Shown here in pieces: positions 1 to 6,586 of a stretch of DNA of 9,659 bases. A program made the translations under genes and the position numbers. Positions within the stretch are counted from its first letter, which is position 1. The number at the start of each line of letters is the position of its first letter. The notes beneath the pieces are model-generated. The model searched no databases. It had not been told where the DNA came from and saw only the letters and a program-made list of their open reading frames with translations. The DNA is from Clostridia bacterium (GTDB lineage: Bacteria; Bacillota; Clostridia; Christensenellales; Aristaeellaceae): positions 1 through 9,659 of the forward strand of contig CAAEEC010000094.1 in the NCBI GenBank assembly GCA_900754755.1. The letters are read 5' to 3'.

Positions 1-104
1 CGAGCCAAAAATGGCTTCCTTTCTTCCAAAAATGCCTCGTAAATTCTGCGCACAGCAAAAAATGTTGTACTTACATTTGGAATTTTATATAAATTTAAAT
101 TCAT
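1..104 (-). CDS. possible 5' end of a divergent gene, cut by the window edge
   Basis: On the minus strand an ATG at 104-102 opens a frame of 34 codons that runs off the left edge without a stop. A GAGGG (complement of 111-115) sits six bases upstream, which is a good ribosome binding site. The predicted peptide begins MNLNLYKIPNVSTTFFAVRR. I recognise no domain. The first seven residues resemble the start of some LysR-type regulators, but the following residues do not continue into a recognisable helix-turn-helix. The stretch is far more AT-rich than every other gene here and uses rare codons for this window (TTA, AAT, AGA). It may therefore be non-coding upstream DNA that happens to be open. 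I found no convincing minus-strand promoter. A divergent regulator would suit the position, but this is inference. Confidence 0.25.
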   Translation of the reverse strand, partial: MNLNLYKIPNVSTTFFAVRRIYEAFLEERKPFLA

Positions 105-127
105 AAATTTCCCTCGCGTGCTATAAT
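100..127 (+). promoter_or_regulatory. extended -10 promoter of the M20 amidohydrolase gene
   Basis: A perfect TATAAT at 122-127 is preceded by TGC, giving the extended -10 form TGnTATAAT. A TTCATA (100-105, four of six to TTGACA) lies 16 bases upstream as a plausible -35. The region from about 76 to 110 is almost all A/T and could act as an UP element. Transcription would start near 134, giving a leader of about 64 bases. The -35 overlaps the start codon of the doubtful divergent ORF. Confidence 0.7.
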
Positions 128-141
128 AAAAAAGCAAGGCC

Positions 142-177
142 ACAAAACCGCGGTTCCAGGCCGCTGACACGTTTTGT
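142..177 (+). repeat. two overlapping inverted repeats in the amidohydrolase leader
   Basis: A 7-bp inverted repeat pairs ACAAAAC (142-148) with GTTTTGT (171-177). A perfect 10-bp palindrome, AACCGCGGTT (146-155), overlaps its left arm, so the two cannot form fully together. Both lie between the predicted transcription start and the ribosome binding site (AAGGTGG at 181-187). They could be an operator or a leader fold. The function is unknown and chance is possible. Confidence 0.35.
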
Positions 178-197
178 AGAAAGGTGGAAGATTCCCC

Positions 198-1562
198 ATG
201 ACAGAAAAGCAAAAGCAAATCGTCCAAAATGTCGACGCGTACCGGCAGCAAATTTTGGAGGCGGAGCGCTGGCTTTGGGCGCACCCCCAAACCGGCTACA
301 CCGAATGGGAAGCGCACGAATACTTGGCGGAAAAGTTCGCGGCGCTGGGCTATGCGCTGCACTGCGCGGGAGACATTCCCGGCTTTTATGCCGACATTGA
401 AACCGGCAAACCTGGCCCCAAACTGTGCATCATGGGCGAGCTGGACGCGTTGGATATCGCAAACCATCCCGAATCCGTGAACGGCATGGCGCATTGTTGC
501 GGGCACCACGCCCAAGGGGCCGCGCTGCTGGGCATAGCCGCCGCGCTCCAAGCGCCGGACGCGCTCGAGGGGCTTTGCGGCGGCATCCGGCTGATGGCCG
601 TGCCCGCGGAAGAAATGATCCAGTTGGCTTTCCGCGAAGAATTGCGAAAAAAAGGCGTGATTCACTATCTGGGCGGCAAAGTGGAATTTCTATACCGGGG
701 CTATTTCGACGGCGTGGATCTCGCTCTGATGGTACACGGCGGCAATTGTGGAAAAAACATCGATTTTTCCTGCGACTTGGGCTCGAATGGCTGCTTAGCC
801 AAAACCATTCGCTACAAAGGCAAATCCGCGCACGCGGGCGGCGCGCCGCAAAACGGCGTCAACGCGCAATACGCCGCCATGCTGGGCCTGCAAGCCTGCA
901 ATGCCCTGCGCGAAACCTTCCCTGACGGGGATTCCATCCGCTTCCACCCCATCATGATGGGCGTCAACTGCGCCGTGAACATCATTCCCGATGAAATGCG
1001 CATCGAAAGCTATGTGCGCGCCAGAAGCATCGAAGCCATTGTGCGCGAAAACAAAAAGGTCAACCGCGCTCTGGCGGGCGGCGCTCTGGCCATGGGCGCG
1101 GGCGTGGAACTGCACGACCGGCCCGGCTATTTCCCGGAATACCACGATCCCGCTTACATGAAGCTGGTGGAACAGTGCTGCCGCGACCTGGTTGGCGCGG
1201 AACACGTGTCCTTTAGCCCCACGGGTTGGAGCACGGGTTCTTCGGATTTTGGCGATCTCACCGCCGTCATGCCCGGCGTGCAGTTCACGGCCACCGGCGC
1301 CGCGGGCACGGGGCACGGCATCGATTACCGCGTGGCGGACGCCGACCGGCTTTGTTGCAATTCGGCCAAAGCGCAGCTTTTTGTGGCCGACGCGCTTTTA
1401 AGCGATGGCGCAAAGCGCGCCCAGGAGATCATCGCCGGATACCAGCCCAAGTATCCCTCCATTCAAGCATACTTCGCGGCGGTGGACGCCATGTTCCTCG
1501 ACAAAGACGCCGTGCAATACGACGCCAACGGAAACGCCACCCTGGATTACCAAAATTGTTAG
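198..1562 (+). CDS. M20-family amidohydrolase / metallopeptidase
   Basis: This is a probable cytoplasmic zinc-dependent hydrolase that cleaves an amide or peptide bond in a small N-acyl amino acid or dipeptide-like substrate. It has 454 residues. Metal-site motifs in family order are MGELDAL (79-85), HCCGHH (99-104), PAEE (136-139, with the usual Glu-Glu pair) and MVH (178-180). The dimerisation or lid region has [11 protein letters not shown] (207-217), and a late His lies in GHGIDYR (372-378). MGELDAL and CCGHH resemble the AbgB / p-aminobenzoyl-glutamate hydrolase branch (MEROPS M20D) more than the ArgE or DapE branches. His104 occupies the position that is often Asp in M20D (CGHD) or Asn in AbgB (CGHN). 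There is no signal peptide. ATG 198 is chosen because AAGGTGG lies 10 bases upstream. The gene has its own promoter and the downstream tdh has another, so it is probably monocistronic. The family call is firm; the substrate cannot be read from sequence. Confidence 0.9.
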   Translation: MTEKQKQIVQNVDAYRQQILEAERWLWAHPQTGYTEWEAHEYLAEKFAALGYALHCAGDIPGFYADIETGKPGPKLCIMGELDALDIANHPESVNGMAHCCGHHAQGAALLGIAAALQAPDALEGLCGGIRLMAVPAEEMIQLAFREELRKKGVIHYLGGKVEFLYRGYFDGVDLALMVHGGNCGKNIDFSCDLGSNGCLAKTIRYKGKSAHAGGAPQNGVNAQYAAMLGLQACNALRETFPDGDSIRFHPIMMGVNCAVNIIPDEMRIESYVRARSIEAIVRENKKVNRALAGGALAMGAGVELHDRPGYFPEYHDPAYMKLVEQCCRDLVGAEHVSFSPTGWSTGSSDFGDLTAVMPGVQFTATGAAGTGHGIDYRVADADRLCCNSAKAQLFVADALLSDGAKRAQEIIAGYQPKYPSIQAYFAAVDAMFLDKDAVQYDANGNATLDYQNC

Positions 1563-1588
1563 AGCCAGCCCGAGCGAGTTGTCCACGA

Positions 1589-1617
1589 TTGCACTTTTGC
1601 CCCATTTCTGTTATAAT
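1589..1617 (+). promoter_or_regulatory. extended -10 promoter of tdh-kbl
   Basis: TTGCAC (1589-1594), a 17-base spacer, and TATAAT (1612-1617) preceded by TGT give a strong vegetative-type promoter with an extended -10. The predicted start is near 1624, leaving a leader of about 30 bases with AGGGGG (1641-1646) as ribosome binding site. I see no terminator for the upstream gene in the gap 1563-1588, so some read-through is possible. Confidence 0.75.
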
Positions 1618-1653
1618 GGAAGGGGATATTGGAAAGAACAAGGGGGATCTGCT

Positions 1654-2691
1654 ATGGCAGCCATGATGGACGCGCTGGTGAAAACCGCGCCTGGCAAGGG
1701 CTTGACGCTTACAAAGGTTCCCGTGCCCACGCCGGGATACGGAGAGGTGCTCATCCGCATCCGCAAAACCGCGATTTGCGGCACGGATTTGCATATTTAC
1801 AATTGGGACGCTTGGAGTCAAAAGAATATCGTGCCGCCGCTGGTGATCGGCCATGAATACGTGGGCGTGATCGAAGCGCTGGGCGAAGGCGTGGAAGGGC
1901 TCGCGCCCGGCCAGCGCGTGAGCGGCGAAGGCCACATCACCTGCGGCCATTGCCGCAATTGCCGCGGCGGCAACGCCCAATGGTGCAAATACACCAAGGG
2001 CGTGGGCGTAAACCGCGACGGCGCTTTCGCGCAATTCTTGTGCCTGCCCGCCAAGAACGTCGTGCCAATGGACGAGGATTTGCCCGAAGAAGTCGTCGCC
2101 TTCTTCGACGCCTATGGGAACGCTACGCACACCGCGCTGGAATTCGACGTGGTGGGCGAGGACGTGCTGGTCACGGGCGCGGGCCCCATCGGCATTATGG
2201 CCGCCGCCATCTGCAAAAAGAACGGCGCGCGCCAGGTCATCATCACGGACATGAACGAATACCGCCTGGAACTGGCGCGCAAAATGGGCTTGTTCGCCAT
2301 CAACATCGGCGCCAGCGACCTGGGCGAAGTGATGCGCGAACACCACATGGTGGAAGGGTTTGACGTGGGCCTGGAAATGAGCGGCAGCGATGCCGCGCTG
2401 CACCAATTGCTCGACAATATGCGCAACGGCGGCAAAATCGCGCTGCTGGGCATCTTCTCGCGCGACGCCAAGATCGACTGGAACCAGGTGATCTTCAAGG
2501 GGCTCACCATCCAGGGCATCTACGGCCGCAAAATGTACGAAACCTGGTACAAAATGGCGGCCATGGTGCAAAGCGGCCTGGATCTCACCCCGCTGATTAC
2601 GCACCGTTTCCATTACACCGAATTTGAGAAGGGCTTTGAAGCCATGAACACGGGCAAAAGCGGCAAAGTCATTCTGTCCTGGGAGGATTGA
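1654..2691 (+). CDS. tdh: L-threonine 3-dehydrogenase
   Basis: Oxidises L-threonine with NAD+ to 2-amino-3-ketobutyrate in the cytoplasm, the first step of threonine conversion to glycine and acetyl-CoA. The protein has 345 residues, close to the E. coli enzyme, and I recognise long matching stretches by eye. It is a zinc medium-chain dehydrogenase. The catalytic zinc site has Cys42 in [12 protein letters not shown], with His67 and Glu68 in GHEYVG. The structural zinc site is Cys97, Cys100, Cys103 and Cys111 in [10 protein letters not shown] and onward. The Rossmann motif is GAGPIG (175-180) and Asp199 in ITDMNEYR fits NAD preference. All catalytic residues are present. ATG 1654 is seven bases after AGGGGG; a second ATG at 1663 would drop only three residues. 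The frame stays open upstream into the preceding gene, but without a matching start signal. It is followed three bases later by kbl in a two-gene operon. Confidence 0.97.
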   Translation: MAAMMDALVKTAPGKGLTLTKVPVPTPGYGEVLIRIRKTAICGTDLHIYNWDAWSQKNIVPPLVIGHEYVGVIEALGEGVEGLAPGQRVSGEGHITCGHCRNCRGGNAQWCKYTKGVGVNRDGAFAQFLCLPAKNVVPMDEDLPEEVVAFFDAYGNATHTALEFDVVGEDVLVTGAGPIGIMAAAICKKNGARQVIITDMNEYRLELARKMGLFAINIGASDLGEVMREHHMVEGFDVGLEMSGSDAALHQLLDNMRNGGKIALLGIFSRDAKIDWNQVIFKGLTIQGIYGRKMYETWYKMAAMVQSGLDLTPLITHRFHYTEFEKGFEAMNTGKSGKVILSWED

Positions 2692-2694
2692 GCC

Positions 2695-3876
2695 ATGAAA
2701 GAAGCGCTGCGCATTTTCGCGGATGAACTCGCGGCCATCGAGGCTGCCGGCACCAAAAAGGACGAACGCGTCATCACCACGCCCCAATCCGCGCGCATCG
2801 ATACCACGCGCGCGAAGCACGTGCTGAACCTGTGCGCGAACAACTATCTTGGCCTTTCGGACAACGCCGAGCTGATCGCCGCCGCCAAGGCCAGCTACGA
2901 CCAATGGGGCTTCGGCCTTTCCAGCGTGCGCTTCATCTGCGGCACGCAATCGATCCACAAGCAGCTAGAACAAAAGCTATCCGAGTTCTTGCGCATGGAC
3001 GACGCCATCCTCTATTCCTCTTGTTTCGATGCGAACGGCGGCCTGTTCGAAACCTTGCTCGGCCCGGAGGACGCCATCCTTTCCGACGAACTAAACCACG
3101 CCTCCATCATCGATGGCGTGCGCCTGTGCAAGGCGAAGCGCCTGCGCTACCGCAACAACGACATGGCCGACCTGCGCGAAAAGCTTCTCGAGGCGAAGGA
3201 CGCCCGCATCAAGCTGATCGCCACCGACGGCGTGTTCTCCATGGACGGCTTTATCGCCAACCTGCCCGCCATTTGCGATTTGGCCGATGAATTCGGCGCG
3301 CTGGTGATGGTGGACGATAGCCACGCCGTGGGCTTTATGGGCGCGCACGGGCGCGGCACGCCGGAATACGCGGGCGTGGAAGGCCGCATCGACATTTTGA
3401 CCGGCACCTTCGGCAAGGCGCTGGGCGGCGCGAGCGGCGGTTACACGGCGGCGCGCAAGGAAATCGTCGATCTGCTGCGGCAGAAGTCCCGCCCCTATCT
3501 GTTCTCCAACACCGTGGCCCCCGCCATCTGCGCGGCCACGCTGCGCACGATCGAGTTGCTCACCGAAAGCACCGCCCTGCGCGATAAGCTGCACGAGAAC
3601 ACCGCCTATTTCCGCGCGCAACTGGCCAAAGAAGGATTCGACGTGCCGGAGAGCACGCATCCCATCGTGCCCGTGATGCTCTACGACGCGCACGTCGCCC
3701 AGGAGTTCGCCGCGCGCATGCTGGAAAAAGGCGTGTACGTGGTGTCCTTCAGCTATCCCGTAGTGCCCAAGGATAAGGCCCGCATCCGCACGCAGGTGAG
3801 CGCCGCGCATTCCAAGGAAGACCTGGATTTCGCCGTGCGCTGTTTCGCCGAAGTGAAAAAGGAAATGGGGATCTAA
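2695..3876 (+). CDS. kbl: glycine C-acetyltransferase (2-amino-3-ketobutyrate CoA ligase)
   Basis: Pyridoxal-phosphate enzyme that splits 2-amino-3-ketobutyrate with CoA into glycine and acetyl-CoA, taking the unstable product of Tdh. The 393 residues match the alpha-oxoamine synthase family in length. NNYLGL (49-54) and VRFICGTQ (78-85) are near the N terminus. His135 in LNHASIID should stack on the cofactor. VDDSHAVGF (206-214) holds the cofactor-binding Asp207 and His210. Lys241 in [15 protein letters not shown] is the Schiff-base lysine. No key residue is missing, and similarity to E. coli Kbl is plain along the whole length. It starts three bases after the tdh stop. Its ribosome binding site, GGGAGG (2681-2686), lies inside the end of tdh, so the two are co-transcribed and probably co-translated. 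The hairpin at 3921-3960 is the likely end of this operon. Confidence 0.97.
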   Translation: MKEALRIFADELAAIEAAGTKKDERVITTPQSARIDTTRAKHVLNLCANNYLGLSDNAELIAAAKASYDQWGFGLSSVRFICGTQSIHKQLEQKLSEFLRMDDAILYSSCFDANGGLFETLLGPEDAILSDELNHASIIDGVRLCKAKRLRYRNNDMADLREKLLEAKDARIKLIATDGVFSMDGFIANLPAICDLADEFGALVMVDDSHAVGFMGAHGRGTPEYAGVEGRIDILTGTFGKALGGASGGYTAARKEIVDLLRQKSRPYLFSNTVAPAICAATLRTIELLTESTALRDKLHENTAYFRAQLAKEGFDVPESTHPIVPVMLYDAHVAQEFAARMLEKGVYVVSFSYPVVPKDKARIRTQVSAAHSKEDLDFAVRCFAEVKKEMGI

Positions 3877-3909
3877 AAAAGCGCCGCCAAACTGACGCCG
3901 CCACCAAAG

Positions 3910-3939
3910 GCGTATTCCCCTCCCTCCCGCGCATATACT
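3910..3939 (+). promoter_or_regulatory. sigma-E-like sporulation promoter of spoIVFA-spoIVFB
   Basis: CATATACT (3932-3939) matches seven of eight positions of the Bacillus sigma-E -10 consensus (CATACAnT). GCGTATT (3910-3916) matches six of seven of the -35 consensus (kmATATT). The spacer is 15 bases, against about 14 usually. As a vegetative promoter the site is poor: TATACT is acceptable, but the hexamer 17 bases upstream, CGTATT, matches TTGACA at only one position. spoIVF is known to be sigma-E dependent in B. subtilis, so the match fits the genes it precedes. The start would lie near 3946, just ahead of the Shine-Dalgarno. Confidence 0.6.
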
Positions 3940-3960
3940 CTGCCGACGGGAGGGATTTTT
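3921..3960 (+). terminator. terminator-like hairpin that also covers the spoIVFA ribosome binding site
   Basis: TCCCTCCCG (3921-3929) and CGGGAGGGA (3947-3955) are a perfect 9-bp inverted repeat with a 17-base loop. TTTTT (3956-3960) follows immediately. This is the form of an intrinsic terminator and is the best candidate for the end of tdh-kbl, 45 bases after the kbl stop. The right arm contains GGGAGGG (3948-3954), the Shine-Dalgarno for the ATG at 3962, so the folded RNA would also hide that site. The loop contains the sigma-E-like -10 element. Confidence 0.65.
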
Positions 3961-3961
3961 C

Positions 3962-4690
3962 ATGCAGCAGAATCCGCGCATCAAAGTGCACACATCGATT
4001 GCGCCGTCCAACGAGGCGGTGAAAACGGACAAGAAGATACGCTGGCGCGTTCTGCCGCAGGCGCGCGGGCAGAGCGCACAGCGCAAGCGCATCGCGCGGC
4101 GGGCGCGCGCCGCGCAGCGGACCCGGACAAGGCACACGCTCTCCGAGCGCCTGTTGCGCAACACGGCGGTGGCCTGCGCGCTGATCCTGGTGGCCATGGC
4201 CATCACGAGCATCGACGCGCCCTGGAGCCAAAAGGCCGCGGACGGCATCCGGCAAGCGCTCACCATGAACGTGGAACTGGACGAGCAGATCGGTGGGTTG
4301 CAATTCGTGCAACGGCTGATGCCGGAATCGGCGCTGGTGTTCTGGAACCTGGAATCCGGCGCGCAAACGCCCGTATTGGGCGAAATTGCCCACGAATACA
4401 GCGCGCAACAGCCCTGGCGGGAATACGCCACCGAAACCGACGCGCCCGTGCGCGCCGCCATGGACGGCATCGTGGCCGCCGTGGGCGAAAACGCCAGCGG
4501 CGAATGGACGGCCATGGTCAACCACGCGGACGGCTTGCAAACCATCTACGCCTTCATGGCGGAAGCGGACGTGCGCGTGGGCGAAGAACTGCTGGCAGGC
4601 TCCATCCTCGGGCGTTCTTCCGGCCGGCTCTACTTTGAGGCGCGCGACAACGGGACCGCCATCGATCCCGGCGAGGTTTTGCCGCAATGA
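3962..4690 (+). CDS. spoIVFA: SpoIVFA-like membrane-anchored regulator with a degenerate M23 domain
   Basis: Probable partner and inhibitor or anchor of the intramembrane protease encoded next to it, acting in the mother-cell membrane around the forespore. The 242 residues divide into a very basic N-terminal segment (about 1-62), one transmembrane helix (about 65-84), a linker, and a C-terminal LytM/M23-like fold (about 160-240, from APVRAAMDG to LYFEARDNG). The M23 zinc ligands are not there. The usual HxxxD region is not evident, YAFM stands where YAHL is expected, and LYFEAR stands where HLHFEVR is expected. It is therefore probably a non-catalytic domain, as is known for SpoIVFA. The ATG at 3962 is seven bases after GGGAGGG. 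Its stop overlaps the start of spoIVFB by four bases (ATGA). The assignment rests on architecture plus neighbour; alone it would be called an M23-like membrane protein. Confidence 0.8.
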   Translation: MQQNPRIKVHTSIAPSNEAVKTDKKIRWRVLPQARGQSAQRKRIARRARAAQRTRTRHTLSERLLRNTAVACALILVAMAITSIDAPWSQKAADGIRQALTMNVELDEQIGGLQFVQRLMPESALVFWNLESGAQTPVLGEIAHEYSAQQPWREYATETDAPVRAAMDGIVAAVGENASGEWTAMVNHADGLQTIYAFMAEADVRVGEELLAGSILGRSSGRLYFEARDNGTAIDPGEVLPQ

Positions 4691-5586
4691 AGTGGCAGGC
4701 GCACGGCGTCGCGTTCCAAGTCCATCCGGCGCTAGTGCTGATGGGCGCCGTCGCCCTGTGGCTGGGCGAGGGCGAAACGCTAATCGCCTTTGCCCCGGCG
4801 CTGCTGCTGCACGAAGCCGCGCACCTGGCGGCGGCCCACATCCTGGGCATCCGGGTGGAGTCCATCGAACTGATGCCCTTTGGCGCGGCTGTGCGCATGG
4901 AAAACCTGTGGCGCATCCGCGCCGGGCAACTCGCAGCCGTCGCGCTGGCCGGGCCGGCGATGAATCTGGCCATCCTGCTCTCTTGCGCCGCGCTCGCCTG
5001 GGCACGCGTTCTGCCCGATGCCTGGGCGGTGCTGTGCATCAAGGCCAACGCCAGCATTCTGCTCTTCAACCTTCTGCCCGCCCTGCCGCTGGATGGCGGG
5101 CGGGCGCTTTTCGGGGCGCTGAACCGGCCGCGCGCCGGCGTGTGGGCGGGCCGCGCGCTGGCCTGTGCGCTCTGCGTCCTGTGCGTTGCGGGAATCGTCT
5201 GGCAACGCCGCGTAAACCTCACCTTTCTCTTTTGCGCGGCATACCTGTTCGCTTCCGGCGAAAAGGAATTGGCACAAGCGCAAAGCGCGCCGCTCATGAG
5301 CCTTTACAGCCGCTGGGGGGAACTTTGCCGCAAAGACGCGTTGCCCGTGCGCGCCATCGCCGTGCCGGCGGACATTTTGGCCGTGCAGGCGCTTGGCCAA
5401 CTTCGCGCGCGCCGCGTGCATCTGCTGTGCGTATTCGACGCCAACATGCGCCTGCTCGGCACGCTGGATGAAGCGGCCCTGCGGCGCTGGCTGGAAGGCG
5501 ACGGGCAGGCGACCGCCGCCAGCGCCCTGCGCCGCGAACGCGCGGCGCGGGACGGCGAATTTTTTTCTCCCCTTCGCACACAATAA
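4687..5586 (+). CDS. spoIVFB: SpoIVFB-type intramembrane metalloprotease (M50, site-2 protease family)
   Basis: In B. subtilis this protease cuts the pro-sequence from pro-sigma-K in the mother-cell membrane, activating the last sporulation sigma factor. The 299 residues are close to the 288 of the Bacillus protein. The zinc motif HEAAH gives His42, Glu43 and His46, and NLLPALPLDGGR (128-139) supplies the third ligand, Asp136. These positions are almost the same as in Bacillus. Several hydrophobic segments lie between about 15 and 190. The C-terminal part (about 200-285) resembles the CBS domain that in SpoIVFB binds ATP and substrate. Translation is coupled to spoIVFA by the ATGA overlap. 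The gene pair with its degenerate M23 partner favours SpoIVFB over other M50 proteases. The usual neighbours of this locus in Bacillus (minD, rplU, rpmA) are absent here. Confidence 0.88.
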   Translation: MKWQAHGVAFQVHPALVLMGAVALWLGEGETLIAFAPALLLHEAAHLAAAHILGIRVESIELMPFGAAVRMENLWRIRAGQLAAVALAGPAMNLAILLSCAALAWARVLPDAWAVLCIKANASILLFNLLPALPLDGGRALFGALNRPRAGVWAGRALACALCVLCVAGIVWQRRVNLTFLFCAAYLFASGEKELAQAQSAPLMSLYSRWGELCRKDALPVRAIAVPADILAVQALGQLRARRVHLLCVFDANMRLLGTLDEAALRRWLEGDGQATAASALRRERAARDGEFFSPLRTQ

Positions 5587-5591
5587 ACCGA

Positions 5592-5620
5592 TTGCGCAAG
5601 CGGCGATTTTCTGGTATAGT
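5592..5620 (+). promoter_or_regulatory. extended -10 promoter of the ABC importer genes
   Basis: TTGCGC (5592-5597), a 17-base spacer and TATAGT (5615-5620) preceded by TGG form a vegetative-type promoter. The predicted start, around 5626-5628, falls at the beginning of the ribosome binding site (GGGGAGGTGG, 5625-5634). The leader would be only about 15 bases, which leaves no room for a riboswitch. Confidence 0.7.
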
Positions 5621-5641
5621 ATGCGGGGAGGTGGTCTCACT

Positions 5642-6586
5642 ATGAAAAAAGTACTGCTGTGGTTTCTCCTCGCGATCCTGTCGTTCTCCGCTTTCGGCGC
5701 GCAGGCGGAAGAGCGCGAAACCGTGGCGCTAACCGATTTTGCCCAGCGCACGGTGCAAGCGCCCCTGCATCCGCAATGCGTGGTGGCGCTGTCCGCCTCC
5801 ATCGCCGAGGCATGGTTGCAGGCGGGCGGCGCTTTGCGCGGCGCGACGGAAGACGCTTTTGAACAACTGGGTTTGGCGGAGGATGTTCAAATCATCGGCA
5901 CCATCAAGGAACCCAACGCCGAAGTGGTGCTCTCGCTCGCGCCCGATCTCGTGCTGATCACCGACGATATCGCCAGCCACGCTTCGCTCATCGAAACGCT
6001 CGAAGCGGTGGGCATTGCCAGCTACGCGGTTTCGCTGGACACGCTGGAAGATTACGTGCGCGCCATGACGGATTTCACCCGCCTAACGGGCCGGGAAGAT
6101 TTATACGAACAAAATGTCACGGTCGTCACCGAGGAAATCGACCAATTGCTCAGCCGCCTGCCGGAGAATGCGGCCGCGCCCACGGCGCTGTTTTTGCGCG
6201 CGTTCTCCACGGGCGTAAAGGTCAAGGCGCGCGACCACGTCGTATGCGATATTTTGGCGGACATCGGCGCGGACAACGTGGCGGCGGGCAACCCCGCACT
6301 GGAAGAGTTGAGCCTGGAGGCCATCGTCGCCGCGGATCCGCAATTCCTCTTTGTGGTTACCATGGGTTCCGATGAGGAAAAAGCGCTCGCCGCCTTCGAT
6401 GCCCTGCTCGCTTCCAACCCCGCGTGGGGCACGCTCACCGCCGTACAGGAAGGCCGGGTTTACGTGCTCCCGCGCGAATTGTTCCACTACAAGCCCAACG
6501 CCCGCTGGGCCGAAGCCTACAAATACCTGCTGGCCATCCTCTATCCGGATCTCTACGCCAGCCCGGCAAGCGATGAAGCGGCATAG
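5642..6586 (+). CDS. ABC importer substrate-binding protein, iron-chelate/cobalamin type
   Basis: Probable extracytoplasmic binding protein that delivers an iron chelate, haem or cobalamin-like ligand to the permease encoded next. It has 314 residues and belongs to the BtuF/FepB-like fold (Peripla_BP_2). CVVALSASIAEAWLQAGG (about 42-59) opens the first lobe, and EPNAEVVLSLAPDLVLITDD is the usual stretch before the helical hinge. FVVTMGSDEEK and the final part (EGRVYVLP, ending in a hydrophobic helix) are also typical. The N terminus is a signal peptide: Lys2-Lys3, a hydrophobic core at 4-18, and AQA at 20-22 as a signal peptidase I site. There is no lipobox cysteine, which is unusual for a Gram-positive binding protein. 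ATG 5642 is chosen because the signal peptide starts there and GGAGG is 10 bases upstream; the frame is open further up but overlaps spoIVFB. The ligand is not determinable. Confidence 0.88.
   Translation: MKKVLLWFLLAILSFSAFGAQAEERETVALTDFAQRTVQAPLHPQCVVALSASIAEAWLQAGGALRGATEDAFEQLGLAEDVQIIGTIKEPNAEVVLSLAPDLVLITDDIASHASLIETLEAVGIASYAVSLDTLEDYVRAMTDFTRLTGREDLYEQNVTVVTEEIDQLLSRLPENAAAPTALFLRAFSTGVKVKARDHVVCDILADIGADNVAAGNPALEELSLEAIVAADPQFLFVVTMGSDEEKALAAFDALLASNPAWGTLTAVQEGRVYVLPRELFHYKPNARWAEAYKYLLAILYPDLYASPASDEAA

Noticed and set aside
1..104. LysR-type regulator start, from the MNLNLYK beginning of the minus-strand frame
   Set aside because: Only the first seven residues are similar; the following residues in all three frames fail to give the helix-turn-helix sequence.
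1429..2958. A 509-codon open frame on the minus strand across tdh and kbl
   Set aside because: It is antisense to two certain enzymes. Long antisense frames are expected from the G/C-rich third codon positions here, and its translation is low-complexity His/Ala/Arg-rich with no domain.
4386..5471. A 361-codon plus-strand frame overlapping spoIVFA and spoIVFB
   Set aside because: It is out of frame with two recognised proteins and gives an Arg/Pro/Ala-rich translation typical of a frame shadow.
5529..5566. GCGCCGCG-AACG-CGCGGCGC hairpin (5529-5548) and a run of seven T's (5560-5566) inside the end of spoIVFB
   Set aside because: The T run starts 11 bases after the stem, too far for a normal intrinsic terminator, and both lie in coding sequence. 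Partial termination is possible but not supported.
5587..5641. A cobalamin or other riboswitch before the importer genes
   Set aside because: The gap is only 55 bases and the predicted leader about 15. No conserved riboswitch core can fit.
3091..5802. Long minus-strand frames opposite kbl, spoIVFA, spoIVFB and the binding-protein gene
   Set aside because: These are compositional shadows of recognised plus-strand genes. They lack convincing start signals and show no recognisable motifs.
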